From: Saccharopolyspora gregorii
GTDB taxonomy: Bacteria > Actinomycetota > Actinomycetes > Mycobacteriales > Pseudonocardiaceae
Assembly: GCF_024734405.1 (NCBI RefSeq)
Contig: NZ_CP059556.1
Span: 3,968,001-4,032,000, forward strand
Length of the DNA stretch: 64,000 bases
Direction: 5' to 3'
Numbering within the stretch: the stretch's first letter is position 1; each line of letters opens with the position of its first letter. The position numbers and the translations under genes are program-made. The notes beneath the pieces are model-generated. The model was not told the DNA's origin. It did not search any database and worked only from the letters and a program-made list of their open reading frames with translations. Shown here one piece after another: positions 44,096 to 53,951 of this stretch.

Positions 44096-46381
44096 ATGGC
44101 CGCAACACCGGAGACCGGAGTGGGCGGAGCCGGCGACGTCGCGGGGCTGCTGCGCTCGCTGACGCTGGAGCAGAAGGTGGCGCTGCTGGACGGCACCGAC
44201 TTCTGGCGCACCGAAGCGATCTCCGACGCGGACGTTCCGTCGATCATGCTCACCGACGGCCCGCACGGGCTGCGCAAGCAGCGCACCGGGGGCGATCACC
44301 TCGGGTTGGCCGACAGCGTGCCCGCGACCTGCTTCCCCACCGCCGCCGGACTCGCCGCCACCTGGAACGAGGAGCTGCTGCACGAGATCGGGGCGGCGCT
44401 GGGCGCCGAGTGCCGCGCGGAGGACGTGGCGGTGCTGCTGGGCCCGGGCGTGAACATGAAGCGCAGCCCGTTGTGCGGCCGGAACTTCGAGTACTTCGCC
44501 GAGGACCCGCTGCTGGCCGGGCGGCTGGCGGCGGCGCTGGTGCGGGGCGTGCAGTCCCGCGGGGTGGGCACCTCGGTGAAGCACTTCGCGGTGAACAACC
44601 AGGAGACCGACCGGCTCACCGTCTCCGCCGAGGTGGACGAGCGGACCCTGCGCGAGATCTACCTGCCCGCGTTCGAGCACGTGGTGCGGGAGGCGCGGCC
44701 GTGGACGGTGATGTGCTCCTACAACCGGATCAACGGGGTGCACGCGGCGGAGAACCGGTGGCTGCTGACCGAGCTGCTGCGCGAGGAGTGGGGCTTCGAC
44801 GGCCTCGTCGTGTCGGACTGGGGCGCGGTCGGTGATCGGGCCGCGAGCCTGCGCGCCGGGCTCGACCTGGAGATGCCGTCGTCCGGTGGCGCCGGGAGCG
44901 CGGTGGTCCTGGCGGCGCTGCGGGCCGGGGAGCTCGACGAGCGGGACGTGGACGCGGCCGCCGAGCGGGTGCTGCGCCTGGTGCGGCGGGCCACCACCGA
45001 GCCGCCCGCCGCGGACGGCTTCGACGCGGCCGAGCACCGAGCGCTGGCGGAGCGCGCCGCGGTGGAGAGCGCGGTGCTGCTCAAGAACGAGGACGACGTC
45101 CTGCCGCTGGATCCGCCGCGGACCCGGGTGGCGGTGCTGGGCGAGTTCGCCCGCACCCCGCGCTACCAGGGCGCGGGCAGCTCGCAGGTGGTGCCGACGC
45201 AGCTGGACGACGCCCTCGGCGCGCTGCGCGCGGCCGGGTTCGCCGCGCTGGAGTTCGCGCCCGGCTACGAGGTGGAAGCCGAGGCCGCGGATCCCGAGCT
45301 GATCGCCGAGGCGGTGGAGCGGGCCGCGGTGGCCGAGGTGGCGGTGCTGTTCCTGGGCCTGCCGCCGTCGGCCGAGTCCGAGGGCTACGACCGCGAGCAC
45401 CTGTCGCTGCCCGAACCGCAGCTGCGGCTGCTGCGGGAGGTGGCGGCGGTGAACGAGCGCGTCGTGGTGGTGCTGGCCGGCGGCTCGGTGGTCACGGTCG
45501 CCGAATGGGAGCGGCACGCGCAGGCGGTGCTGCACGGCTGGCTGCCCGGGCAGGCCGGCGGCCGGGCGCTGGCCGCGCTGCTCACCGGGGCCGCGAACCC
45601 GTCGGGACGGCTGGCGGAGACGATCCCGGTGCGGCTGGCGCACGGCCCGGCGACCGGCGCCTTCCCCGGCGAGCACGGGTCGGTGCGCTACGGCGAGGGG
45701 CTGCTGATCGGCTACCGCTGGTACGACGCGCACGAGCTGCCGGTGAGCCACGAGTTCGGCGCGGGCCTGTCCTACACGACCTTCGAGCAGTCGGACCTGT
45801 CGGTCGAGGTGGTCGAGGACGGACCGGACCCGCGGGTGGTGGTCTCGCTCACCGTCACCAACACCGGTGCGCGCGCCGGGCAGGAGGTCGTGCAGCTCTA
45901 CGTGGCCGACCCGCGCTGCTCGGTGTCCCGGCCGGAGCAGGAGCTCAAGGCGTTCGCCAAGGTCGCGCTGGAACCCGGCGCGGAGACCCGGGTGGTGCTG
46001 GAGCTGGACCGCCGCGCGTTCGCCTTCTGGCACACCCCGCTGGGCCGCTGGGTGGTGGAGGGCGGCGAGTTCGAGCTGCGCGCCGCGGCGTCCTCGCGGG
46101 ACGTCCGGCTGACCTCGACGATCCGGCTGGCCGGGGAGCCGGTGACCGACCCGCTGACGCCGCGGTCCGAGCTGGGCGCCTGGCTGGACCACCCGGTGGC
46201 GGGCGAGCTGCTGCGGGAGGCGCTGGCGGCGAGCCCGATGGCGGAGCTGGCCGCGGACCCGCAGCACGCGATGATGCTGCGCCCGTTCCCCGCGGACCGG
46301 ATCACCCGCTTCCCCGGCGTCCCGCTGACGGTGGAGCAGCTGGAGCGGTGGGCGGAGACCGCGAACACCGCCCAGCGGTAG
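44096..46381 (+). CDS. beta-glucosidase, glycoside hydrolase family 3
   Basis: 761 aa GH3 enzyme with the standard order: TIM barrel, alpha/beta sandwich and fibronectin-III-like C-terminal domain. The nucleophile Asp is in LVVSDWGAVGDR; the substrate loop has TSVKHFAVNNQETDR. The sandwich domain has AVLLKNEDDVLPL and VLFLGLPPSAESEGYDREHLSLP. The Fn3-like end has FGAGLSYTTFEQSDL and VTNTGARAGQEVVQLYVADP. The ATG at 44096 follows GAGGGGAG. No signal peptide, so it probably cleaves imported oligosaccharides in the cytoplasm. A strong terminator follows. Confidence 0.95.
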   Translation: MAATPETGVGGAGDVAGLLRSLTLEQKVALLDGTDFWRTEAISDADVPSIMLTDGPHGLRKQRTGGDHLGLADSVPATCFPTAAGLAATWNEELLHEIGAALGAECRAEDVAVLLGPGVNMKRSPLCGRNFEYFAEDPLLAGRLAAALVRGVQSRGVGTSVKHFAVNNQETDRLTVSAEVDERTLREIYLPAFEHVVREARPWTVMCSYNRINGVHAAENRWLLTELLREEWGFDGLVVSDWGAVGDRAASLRAGLDLEMPSSGGAGSAVVLAALRAGELDERDVDAAAERVLRLVRRATTEPPAADGFDAAEHRALAERAAVESAVLLKNEDDVLPLDPPRTRVAVLGEFARTPRYQGAGSSQVVPTQLDDALGALRAAGFAALEFAPGYEVEAEAADPELIAEAVERAAVAEVAVLFLGLPPSAESEGYDREHLSLPEPQLRLLREVAAVNERVVVVLAGGSVVTVAEWERHAQAVLHGWLPGQAGGRALAALLTGAANPSGRLAETIPVRLAHGPATGAFPGEHGSVRYGEGLLIGYRWYDAHELPVSHEFGAGLSYTTFEQSDLSVEVVEDGPDPRVVVSLTVTNTGARAGQEVVQLYVADPRCSVSRPEQELKAFAKVALEPGAETRVVLELDRRAFAFWHTPLGRWVVEGGEFELRAAASSRDVRLTSTIRLAGEPVTDPLTPRSELGAWLDHPVAGELLREALAASPMAELAADPQHAMMLRPFPADRITRFPGVPLTVEQLERWAETANTAQR

Positions 46382-46390
46382 CCCTGCCAC

Positions 46391-46417
46391 CCGGTGCCCG
46401 GCCGGGCCGGGCACCGG
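46391..46417 (+). terminator. 13-bp hairpin terminator after the GH3 gene
   Basis: CCGGTGCCCGGCC (46391-46403) pairs perfectly with GGCCGGGCACCGG (46405-46417). The loop is a single base, so a few inner pairs would open. Confidence 0.65.
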
Positions 46418-46469
46418 GGCGCCGCGCCCCGCATCGAGCCGGTTCCGGGGCGCCCGGCACACTGGGGGT

Positions 46470-46676
46470 GTGGAGACGGTGAAGAACGCGCGCCCCCGGC
46501 TGGAAGCCCCATCGATCGCGGTCTGCGCGCACGTGGGCATCGGGGCGGACGACGCGGTGACGCGGGCGGCCCGCGACCGGTTGGGCAACGCCGTGGCGAA
46601 CTACCGGCGCCGCTGGACGACCGCGGACGGCGACCGCCCGGTGGAGAACCGACTCCTCCCCGGCGACTCCGCCTGA
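46470..46676 (+). CDS. possible 68-aa protein of unknown function
   Basis: Small ORF with a GTG start and a GGGG run just upstream. The sequence reads as a plausible soluble protein (PSIAVCAHVGIGADDAVTRAA, then NAVANYRRRWTTADGDRP), with a balanced composition unlike the Arg/Pro-rich shadow frames around it. I do not recognise a family. It lies between the GH3 terminator and repeat copy C. Confidence 0.45.
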   Translation: METVKNARPRLEAPSIAVCAHVGIGADDAVTRAARDRLGNAVANYRRRWTTADGDRPVENRLLPGDSA

Positions 46677-46710
46677 CCTGCCGTCTTACCTCTCGATCTG
46701 CATAGCACTG

Positions 46711-46865
46711 GGGTGGCGGAACCTCAGCGGTCCCCTCGCTGCGGGATCTTTTTCCCGAGTGGCTCCGCCACGAGGGAAAGAGCCGTCCTCGCGAGGGAAC
46801 CGCTGAGAACCCGCGGGTGGTCGGTCTGCGTGCGTGGTCGTCGGCTCAGCGGCTTCGCCGCTGAC
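46711..46865 (-). repeat. 155-bp nested-hairpin repeat, copy C (inverted)
   Basis: Third copy, in the opposite orientation to A, B and D, and closest in sequence to copy B. The outer stem (46723-46738 with 46792-46807) pairs at 15 of 16 positions; the inner hairpin pairs TTTCCC with GGGAAA around GTGGCGGAGCCAC. The motif GGTTCCGCCACCCG recurs beyond the core at 46911-46924, so this copy is flanked by GGGTGGCGGAAC and its complement like terminal inverted repeats (46711-46924). Confidence 0.85.
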
Positions 46866-46943
46866 AGGACGCGGAGACGACCCGCCGGGCGGGTTCAGGG
46901 CAGGCAGTGCGGTTCCGCCACCCGATCCCGAAGCGCCTGAAGT

Positions 46944-48269
<1,326 letters not shown>

Positions 48270-48421
48270 CAGTTCGACACTCCCGCGCGGCCGCGCTGCG
48301 CGCCGACCCGATCCGTTCCGTTCCGTTCCACCGGGGAGGGCCGTGCGGCCGCCGCCGCACGCCTACCCGCGGCGCCCGGAGCAGTACACCAGCTCGCCCG
48401 GGACCACCCGGGACCGGCCGG

Positions 48422-49417
48422 TCAGCGCTGCATGGCCGCCGCGAACAGCGGCACCACGCGATCGAGGGCGTAGGAGGTGCCGACGACGGTGGCGCTGGCG
48501 AAGGACTGCGACACCACCTCGTCGGTGAACACCAGGTCCCGCCCGTCCCGCACCGACGGCACCGACCGGTACAGCGGATCGTCGATGAGGTCCTGCGGGT
48601 CGTAGCCGATGGTGGTCATCACGGTCAGGTCCGCGTCGAGCAGGTCCAGCCGCTCGTTCGAGATCGGCACCGAGAACGCGCTGGTCGCCAGTTCCTCCAC
48701 CCGCGGCGAGTTGCGGAAGCCGAGGGCCCGCATGAAGTCGATCCGGCTGGTGCCCGCCCGGTAGGCGCCGAAGCCGCGGACGGTGCGCGCACCGACGACG
48801 TTGGTGGCGTCGGCGAACTCGGGGTGTTCCTGCCTGGCCCGCGCGAACTTCGCGTCCAGGTCGGCGCGCAGCCGCTGCGCCTCCTGCTGCTCGCCGAGCG
48901 CAGTGCCGATCAGGTCGAGCTGCTGCTGCCAGGAGGTGGTGTACTGCTCGGCACCTTCGGGGATGCTGACCACGGGCACGCCGAGCCCGGCGAGCTGGTC
49001 GTAGCGGTCCCGCGTGCCGCTGGCCCTGGTGTCCAGGATCAGGTCGGGGGCGAGTCCGGCGAGCCGTTCCATGTTCACTTCGAGGGTGCCGAGCATCGGC
49101 GGCGGCGCGGGTTCGTAGCGCTGCTGCACCCACTCCCCCAGTCCGTCGCCGCCGACGCCGAGCCAGTCCGCGGTGCCGATGGGCTGCACGCCGAGCGCGA
49201 GCGCGACCTCGGCGTCGCCCCAGCCGAGGGTGACGACCCGCTGCGGCCGCTTCGGGATGGTGACCTCGCCGAAGGCGGTGGACACGGTGACCGGGTCCCA
49301 CCCGTCGTCGCCGTCGGTCCCGCCGGGCGCGGGCGGTGCGGCCGAGCAGCCCGCGACGATCAGGAGCGCGCTGAGCAGGGCGGTGACCAGGGCGGCACCG
49401 CGGGGACGGGCAGGCAT
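48422..49417 (-). CDS. iron-siderophore ABC transporter substrate-binding lipoprotein
   Basis: 331 aa binding protein. The signal peptide ends in a lipobox (LLIVAGC, lipid Cys near residue 24). The FepB/BtuF-type fold is visible: VTIPKRPQRVVTLGWGDAEVALALGVQPIG, LAPDLILDTRASGTRDRYDQLAGLGVPVVSI and FVFTDEVVSQ-like end. The ATG at 49417 follows AGAGGAG. Directly upstream lies an iron-box-like sequence. No permease or ATPase gene is adjacent, so it must share a transporter encoded elsewhere. Confidence 0.9.
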   Translation of the reverse strand: MPARPRGAALVTALLSALLIVAGCSAAPPAPGGTDGDDGWDPVTVSTAFGEVTIPKRPQRVVTLGWGDAEVALALGVQPIGTADWLGVGGDGLGEWVQQRYEPAPPPMLGTLEVNMERLAGLAPDLILDTRASGTRDRYDQLAGLGVPVVSIPEGAEQYTTSWQQQLDLIGTALGEQQEAQRLRADLDAKFARARQEHPEFADATNVVGARTVRGFGAYRAGTSRIDFMRALGFRNSPRVEELATSAFSVPISNERLDLLDADLTVMTTIGYDPQDLIDDPLYRSVPSVRDGRDLVFTDEVVSQSFASATVVGTSYALDRVVPLFAAAMQR

Positions 49418-49434
49418 GAGCAACTCCTCTGGAC

Positions 49435-49453
49435 TTAACTTCGCCTACCCTAA
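49435..49453 (-). promoter_or_regulatory. DmdR/IdeR-like iron box
   Basis: On the minus strand TTAGGGTAGGCGAAGTTAA matches 15 of 19 positions of the actinobacterial iron box TTAGGTTAGGCTAACCTAA. It lies 17 bases before the start of the siderophore-binding lipoprotein gene, where iron-loaded repressor would block transcription. Confidence 0.75.
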
Positions 49454-49493
49454 CTTCCTGATCAGCACCGCCGTAGATGAAGGCGGTCACACG

Positions 49494-50489
49494 TCAGGCG
49501 GTGGTCACCACGTTGCGCAGCGGTTCCCCGGCGGCCAGCCGCCCGATGTTGGCGACGACGTCCTGCGCACGCCCGGCGAAGGTCTGCCGGGTGAGCCCGG
49601 AGGAGTGCGGGGTCATCAGCACGTTGCCGAGTTCGTGGAAGGGCAGCGAGCTCGGGTGCTTCACCTCGCCGGGCGCCGGGTAGTCGTACCAGACGTCGAT
49701 GGCCGCGCCGCCGATCGCGCCGTCGCGCAGCGCCTCGTACAGCGCCCGCTCCTCGACGACGGGTCCGCGGCCGACGTTGACGAGCACCGCGTGCTCGCGC
49801 ATCCGGGCGAGTTCGGCGGCGCCGATCAGCCCGGTGGTCTCCGCGGTCAGCGGGACGGAGAGCACCACGACGTCGGCGGCCTCCAGCAGCGCGTCCAGCC
49901 GGTCGATGGTGGCGGCCCACTCCAGCCCTTCGGCGGCGGCGTCCACCTCGCCGCGGCGGGTGACGGCGACGCCCGCGGCTTCGAATGCCTGGAACCGCCG
50001 CCAGGTGAGCTGTCCGATGTGGCCGAAGCCGACGAAGCCGACGGTGGCGCCGGTGAGCGAGTCGAGCCACGGCGCCCGCTGGTCGTAGACCGGGGTGGCC
50101 CAGCGGCCTTCGCGCAGCGCCGCGTCCTGCACGCGCAGTTCGCGGCGGACGACGGTGGTGGCGGCGACGACGTGCTCGGCGATGGACTTCTCGTGGTGGA
50201 AGGTGTTCGCGACGACCGTCCCGGCGGGCAGCGCGCCGGTGGCGATGCCGTCGGTGCCCGCGCCCGCGGCGTGCACGAGCTTCAGCCGGGTGCCGTGCGC
50301 GGCGAGCTCGGCGGGGAGGTCGCCGGAGACGTAGACGTCGGCGTCGGCCAGCGCGGCGCGCATCGCCGCGTCGTCCTGCCGGTCGGGCCAGTGCGCGGTG
50401 GCGCCGGCGGGGAGCCCGGCTTCGATCTCGGCGCGCAGCGGCAACAGGTTCGTGTCGGCGATGACGACGTTCAGGCCGGGGGCGGTCAT
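49494..50489 (-). CDS. D-isomer-specific 2-hydroxyacid dehydrogenase
   Basis: 331 aa NAD(P)-dependent dehydrogenase. The Rossmann motif is TVGFVGFGHIGQLTWRRF, the catalytic Arg is in LVNVGRGPVVEERALYEALR, and PHSSGLT holds the catalytic His. The catalytic Glu is in the DVWYDYPAPGE region. A likely ATG at 50489 follows GTGAGGAGA. The substrate (glyoxylate, hydroxypyruvate or other 2-oxoacid) is not shown by context; it is divergent from the DUF4442 gene. Confidence 0.92.
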   Translation of the reverse strand: MTAPGLNVVIADTNLLPLRAEIEAGLPAGATAHWPDRQDDAAMRAALADADVYVSGDLPAELAAHGTRLKLVHAAGAGTDGIATGALPAGTVVANTFHHEKSIAEHVVAATTVVRRELRVQDAALREGRWATPVYDQRAPWLDSLTGATVGFVGFGHIGQLTWRRFQAFEAAGVAVTRRGEVDAAAEGLEWAATIDRLDALLEAADVVVLSVPLTAETTGLIGAAELARMREHAVLVNVGRGPVVEERALYEALRDGAIGGAAIDVWYDYPAPGEVKHPSSLPFHELGNVLMTPHSSGLTRQTFAGRAQDVVANIGRLAAGEPLRNVVTTA

Positions 50490-50715
50490 GCGGTCTCCTC
50501 ACTGGCACCGCCACCGCGGAGGGGCGGTGCCGCTGATCGGGCGGCGCGGCCCATCTTCGCAGTCCAGCGAGGTCTTCCGGCCGGAACCGGGCGAGGATCA
50601 CGTGCCGCTCGGCCCCCGGCTGGTCCGCTGTGGACGGTGCACCCGGTTGACCGGAGGACGCACCGGCACATAGGTTACCGGCGAGTAATGCAACGAGCCC
50701 CGGAGGAGATCGCCG

Positions 50716-51192
50716 ATGCCCTCGACGCTGGAGCTGTGGCGCAGGCTCTCGCCCCGCCCGCTCGGGACCAGGCTGTTCTCCTGGGGCGTCTGCCTGCGCG
50801 CCCCGTACTTCCGCACGGTCCGCCCGCACGTCGTCCGGCTCGAACCGGGCCGGTGCGAGGTGCGGGCGAAGAAGCGCCGCGCGGTGCACAACCACCTCGG
50901 CACCTTCCACGCGATCGCCGCGTGCAACGTCGCCGAGATCGCCGCCGGGGTGCTCGCCGAGGCGAGCGTGCCCGCCACGCACCGCTGGATCCCGGTCGGG
51001 ATGCAGGTGCGCTACGTGGCGAAGGCCGCGACCGACGTGCACGGCATCGCCGAGCTGGACCCGCTGCCGGAGGCCGGCGAGGAACCGGCCGAGTGGGTGG
51101 TGCCGGTGCGCATCCTCGACACGGCGGGTACCCCGGTCGTCACCGCGGACATCACCCTGCGGGTCTCCCCGAAGAAGAAGCCCACCCCCTGA
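50716..51192 (+). CDS. DUF4442 hot-dog-fold thioesterase-like protein
   Basis: 158 aa protein of the hot-dog superfamily. Blocks are VRLEPGRCEVRAKKRRAVHNHLGTFHAIAACNVAEIAAGV and HRWIPVGMQVRYVAKAATDV, as in DUF4442 proteins. The Asn-His-Leu-Gly helix start is the usual acyl-CoA pocket. GGAGGAGATC precedes the ATG. Repeat copy D starts 20 bases after the stop. Confidence 0.9.
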   Translation: MPSTLELWRRLSPRPLGTRLFSWGVCLRAPYFRTVRPHVVRLEPGRCEVRAKKRRAVHNHLGTFHAIAACNVAEIAAGVLAEASVPATHRWIPVGMQVRYVAKAATDVHGIAELDPLPEAGEEPAEWVVPVRILDTAGTPVVTADITLRVSPKKKPTP

Positions 51193-51211
51193 CCACCCCG
51201 CCTCTCGGCCT

Positions 51212-51366
51212 GCCAGCGGCGAAGCCGATGCGCAGCGACCACCAGAGCGACCGGCACCGCCGCGCGTTCTCAGCGCCCTCCTCGCGAGGACGGCGTTCTC
51301 TCCTGCGGCGGAGCCACCGGTGAGAACGATCCCGCAGCGAGGAGGGCGCTGAGTTCCGCCATCCCG
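51212..51366 (+). repeat. 155-bp nested-hairpin repeat, copy D
   Basis: Fourth copy, same orientation as A and B. The outer stem is a perfect 16-bp match (51269-51284 with 51338-51353), and the inner hairpin pairs CGTTCTC with GAGAACG. Compared with copy A the inner stem has T-A changed to C-G in a paired position. It lies between the DUF4442 gene and the convergent MFS gene. Confidence 0.85.
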
Positions 51367-51508
51367 TCCCCAAGCAACAGGAGCAAACTCGGCGGCTCCC
51401 CGGGCGGGGCTTCGACGATCAGGTGGCGCCCTGATCGGGAAGGGTCCCGCGGCCGGGAAGCCGCCGAGGTCTCCGCCACCGCGTCAGCGGCGGGCGGGCG
51501 TGCGGAGG

Positions 51509-52837
51509 TCAGTGCGCGACGACGGTGTTGTCCTCGGGCAGCGCCGCGGCCTCGCGCTGCGCCTCCTCGTTGGGGGTGCGGATGATCAGGGCGAGCACGC
51601 TGCTGGACAGGTGCAGCACGGCGTAGATCCACATGACGCCCTGGATGCCGATGATGCCGATGAACGCGGTGCCGATGGCCGGGCCGACGGCCTGGCTGGC
51701 GCCGGCGCCGAGGGTGTAGGTCGACATGACCTGGCCCTTGCGGCCGGGGGCGTGCTGGGTCATCAGCGGGGGCAGCGGCACGTAACCGGCGAGGCCGACG
51801 CCGAAGACGGCCACCACGATCGCGACCGGGATGTAGCTGTGCCCGACGGCGTTCGGCACGTAGTACAGGCCGAGGCAGGACACCGCGCCGAGCACACCGC
51901 CGAACCAGACGATGGTCTTGTGCCTGCTCCACCGGTCGCCGAGGGCACCGAAGGCGACCACGCCGGCCAGGTTCGAGCCCATCATGATCATGAGCAGCGT
52001 GGACCACTCTTCGGAGTTGAACCCGACCTGCTCGATCAGGTACAGCGGGGTGAACACCCACACGCCGAACTGCGAGGTCGTGTTGATCAGCCGGGTGAGG
52101 GCGCCGAGGCCGACCTTCGGCCGCTCGAACATGATCGTCACGCAGCCGACCAGGGTCTTGACCATGCTGGAGCCGTCGGCGGCCAGCGGCTCGAACCCGG
52201 AGCGCTCCTTGAGCATCGTGAACACGATGAACGAACCGGCGGCGATCAGCGCCAGCGAGACCCACAGGGTCGGGTAGAAGCCGAGCGCCGGCTTGAGCCC
52301 GGCGACCAGGGCGGAACCGAGGACCGGGTAGCCCATGGTGAAGGAGAACCAGTACCAGCCGAGCGCCTTGCTGATCTGCTTCTCCGGCGCCCCGACCATG
52401 ATCCAGACGAGGAAGCCGTAGGCGAACAGCGGGTAACCGAGGCCGCGGACGCCGTAGGTCAGCAGGATCAGCACGTAGTTGCTGGTGGGGATGCCGATGG
52501 TGAGCATCAGCACGTGGCAGATCGCCCACAGCGCGGCGCCCACCATCATGACCTTGCGCGGGCCCCACCGGTCGGACAGGCCACCGGCGAGGAAGGCGCC
52601 GACGGCCGCGGCGAGGCCGTAGACGGTGAAGACGACACCGACGCTGGACTCGGCGAAGCCCAGGTCGACCTTGAAGTAGGTGGAGAGATAACTGGTCTCC
52701 ACCCCGTCGCCGATCATGAACAGCAACATGCCGACGTAGCCCCAGAGCAGGACTCGCGGGATGCCGATGCGATCGAAGAACGTCATACCGCCGCCGGACG
52801 ACGCGGACGCGGGCGGTTCGTGGCCGGTTGATACCAC
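51509..52837 (-). CDS. MFS transporter, polyol permease type
   Basis: 442 aa with about 12 membrane helices, resembling the ribitol/arabinitol permease group (CsbX, DalT, RbtT). Starts FFDRIGIPRVLLWGYVGMLLFMIGDGVETSYLSTYF. The loop GGLSDRWGPRKVMMVG is the MFS signature. The GTG at 52837 follows AGGAGGTCAGC. It is divergent from a DeoR-family sugar regulator whose likely operators lie between them, so sugar-alcohol import is the best guess. Confidence 0.88.
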   Translation of the reverse strand: MVSTGHEPPASASSGGGMTFFDRIGIPRVLLWGYVGMLLFMIGDGVETSYLSTYFKVDLGFAESSVGVVFTVYGLAAAVGAFLAGGLSDRWGPRKVMMVGAALWAICHVLMLTIGIPTSNYVLILLTYGVRGLGYPLFAYGFLVWIMVGAPEKQISKALGWYWFSFTMGYPVLGSALVAGLKPALGFYPTLWVSLALIAAGSFIVFTMLKERSGFEPLAADGSSMVKTLVGCVTIMFERPKVGLGALTRLINTTSQFGVWVFTPLYLIEQVGFNSEEWSTLLMIMMGSNLAGVVAFGALGDRWSRHKTIVWFGGVLGAVSCLGLYYVPNAVGHSYIPVAIVVAVFGVGLAGYVPLPPLMTQHAPGRKGQVMSTYTLGAGASQAVGPAIGTAFIGIIGIQGVMWIYAVLHLSSSVLALIIRTPNEEAQREAAALPEDNTVVAH

Positions 52838-53009
52838 GGTGCTGACCTCCTGGCGGGCTTCGGTGCCCGGGTAGGTGGAGCCGGATCCCCGCGCCTGAGC
52901 TCGGCGATCCGAATGTTTTTCCTGGTCACCGCCTCGCGGTGGTGACTGCGGCACGTCCGGCCGGTCGCGGTGGTCGCGGCGGACAGCCGGGTGTGTGAGA
53001 ACAAGATGC

Positions 53010-53094
53010 TAGATATCTCAGATCTTTTCAAGATCTTCACGCAAAATATGAGATAACTAGGGGGTCACGGGCCTGGTGGGATGTGGGATAACTA
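53010..53094. promoter_or_regulatory. three TGRGATAWCTA operator-like sites
   Basis: The motif occurs at 53010-53020 (minus strand, TGAGATATCTA), 53049-53059 (TGAGATAACTA) and 53084-53094 (TGGGATAACTA), in an unusually AT-rich divergent promoter. The spacing is 39 and 35 bp. An extra palindrome AGATCTT/AAGATCT lies at 53020-53036. DeoR regulators typically bind several spaced sites. Confidence 0.65.
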
Positions 53095-53113
53095 GGAGAC
53101 CGAGGGGAGAGCG

Positions 53114-53911
53114 ATGTCCATCCGGAAGTCCAAGGCGGAAGTCGAGCAGCGCCGCCAAGCGGTGCTGCGCCACGTCAGCAAGGGCGGGGAGGTGCGCATC
53201 GACGACCTCGCGGCCCGGCTCGGCGTCAGCCTGATGACGATGCACCGCGACCTCGACGACCTGCACGAGCGCAAGCTGCTGCACAAGCGGCGCGCGGTCG
53301 CCATGGCGCTGTCCACCGTGGACATCGAGAGTTCGCTGCAGTTCCGGGAGAACATGCACCGCGAGGCCAAGACGGCCATCGGCGACGAGCTGCGCAACCA
53401 CGTCTCCCCCGGCAGCACCGTGCTGCTCGACTGCGGCAGCACGCTGTTCCCGCTCGCCCGGCTGCTCGGCCAGAGCGAGCACAACCACGTGATCACGAAC
53501 TCGCTGCGGGTCGCGTACCTGCTGGCCGACTCGACCGCGCAGGTCACGCTGCTCGGCGACCGGTTCTACCCGGAGTTCGAGTCGTGCGCGGGCCTGGAGG
53601 TGCTGCGCCAGCTCGACCGGTTCCACATCGACGTCGCGTTCCTCACCGCGACCTGCGTGCACGAAGGCAGGCTCTCGCACCCGGTGCGGGAGTACGCCGA
53701 CAACAAGGCCGCCTTCGTCTCCGCCGCCGACCGGGCCGTGCTGGCCGTGGACAACAGCAAGTTCGGCCGGTCCGCCACCTACGCGTACGGGGACCTCAGC
53801 GGCTACGACACGCTGATCACCGACGACGCGGCGCCGCCCGGCGAGACCGCGCTGGCGCAGGCCCTCGGCGTGCAGGTCCACGCCGTCGCCCAGACCTGGG
53901 AGGACGGCTGA
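53114..53911 (+). CDS. DeoR-family transcriptional regulator
   Basis: 265 aa sugar-phosphate-responsive repressor. The N-terminal helix-turn-helix is RQAVLRHVSKGGEVRIDDLAARLGVSLMTMHRDLDDLHERKLL; the C-terminal DeoRC domain has STVLLDCGSTLFPLARLL and RAVLAVDNSKFGRSATYAYGDLSGYDTLITDD. Divergent from a polyol-type transporter, probably its target. GAGGGGAGAG precedes the ATG. A hairpin terminator follows. Confidence 0.93.
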   Translation: MSIRKSKAEVEQRRQAVLRHVSKGGEVRIDDLAARLGVSLMTMHRDLDDLHERKLLHKRRAVAMALSTVDIESSLQFRENMHREAKTAIGDELRNHVSPGSTVLLDCGSTLFPLARLLGQSEHNHVITNSLRVAYLLADSTAQVTLLGDRFYPEFESCAGLEVLRQLDRFHIDVAFLTATCVHEGRLSHPVREYADNKAAFVSAADRAVLAVDNSKFGRSATYAYGDLSGYDTLITDDAAPPGETALAQALGVQVHAVAQTWEDG

Positions 53912-53949
53912 GCACCGCGGGTGCCCGGCCCGTTCGCCGGGCGCGGTGC
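53912..53949. terminator. bulged hairpin between deoR and the GH18-like gene
   Basis: GCACCGC pairs with GCGGTGC at the ends, and GCCCGGC (53923-53929) with GCCGGGC (53936-53942) inside, separated by a four-base bulge. It lies between convergent stops. Confidence 0.6.
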
Positions 53950-53951
53950 GG

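Noticed and set aside
51270-52568. Minus-strand ORF running through repeat copy D into the MFS gene
   Set aside because: It is out of frame with the transporter and only open because of GC bias.
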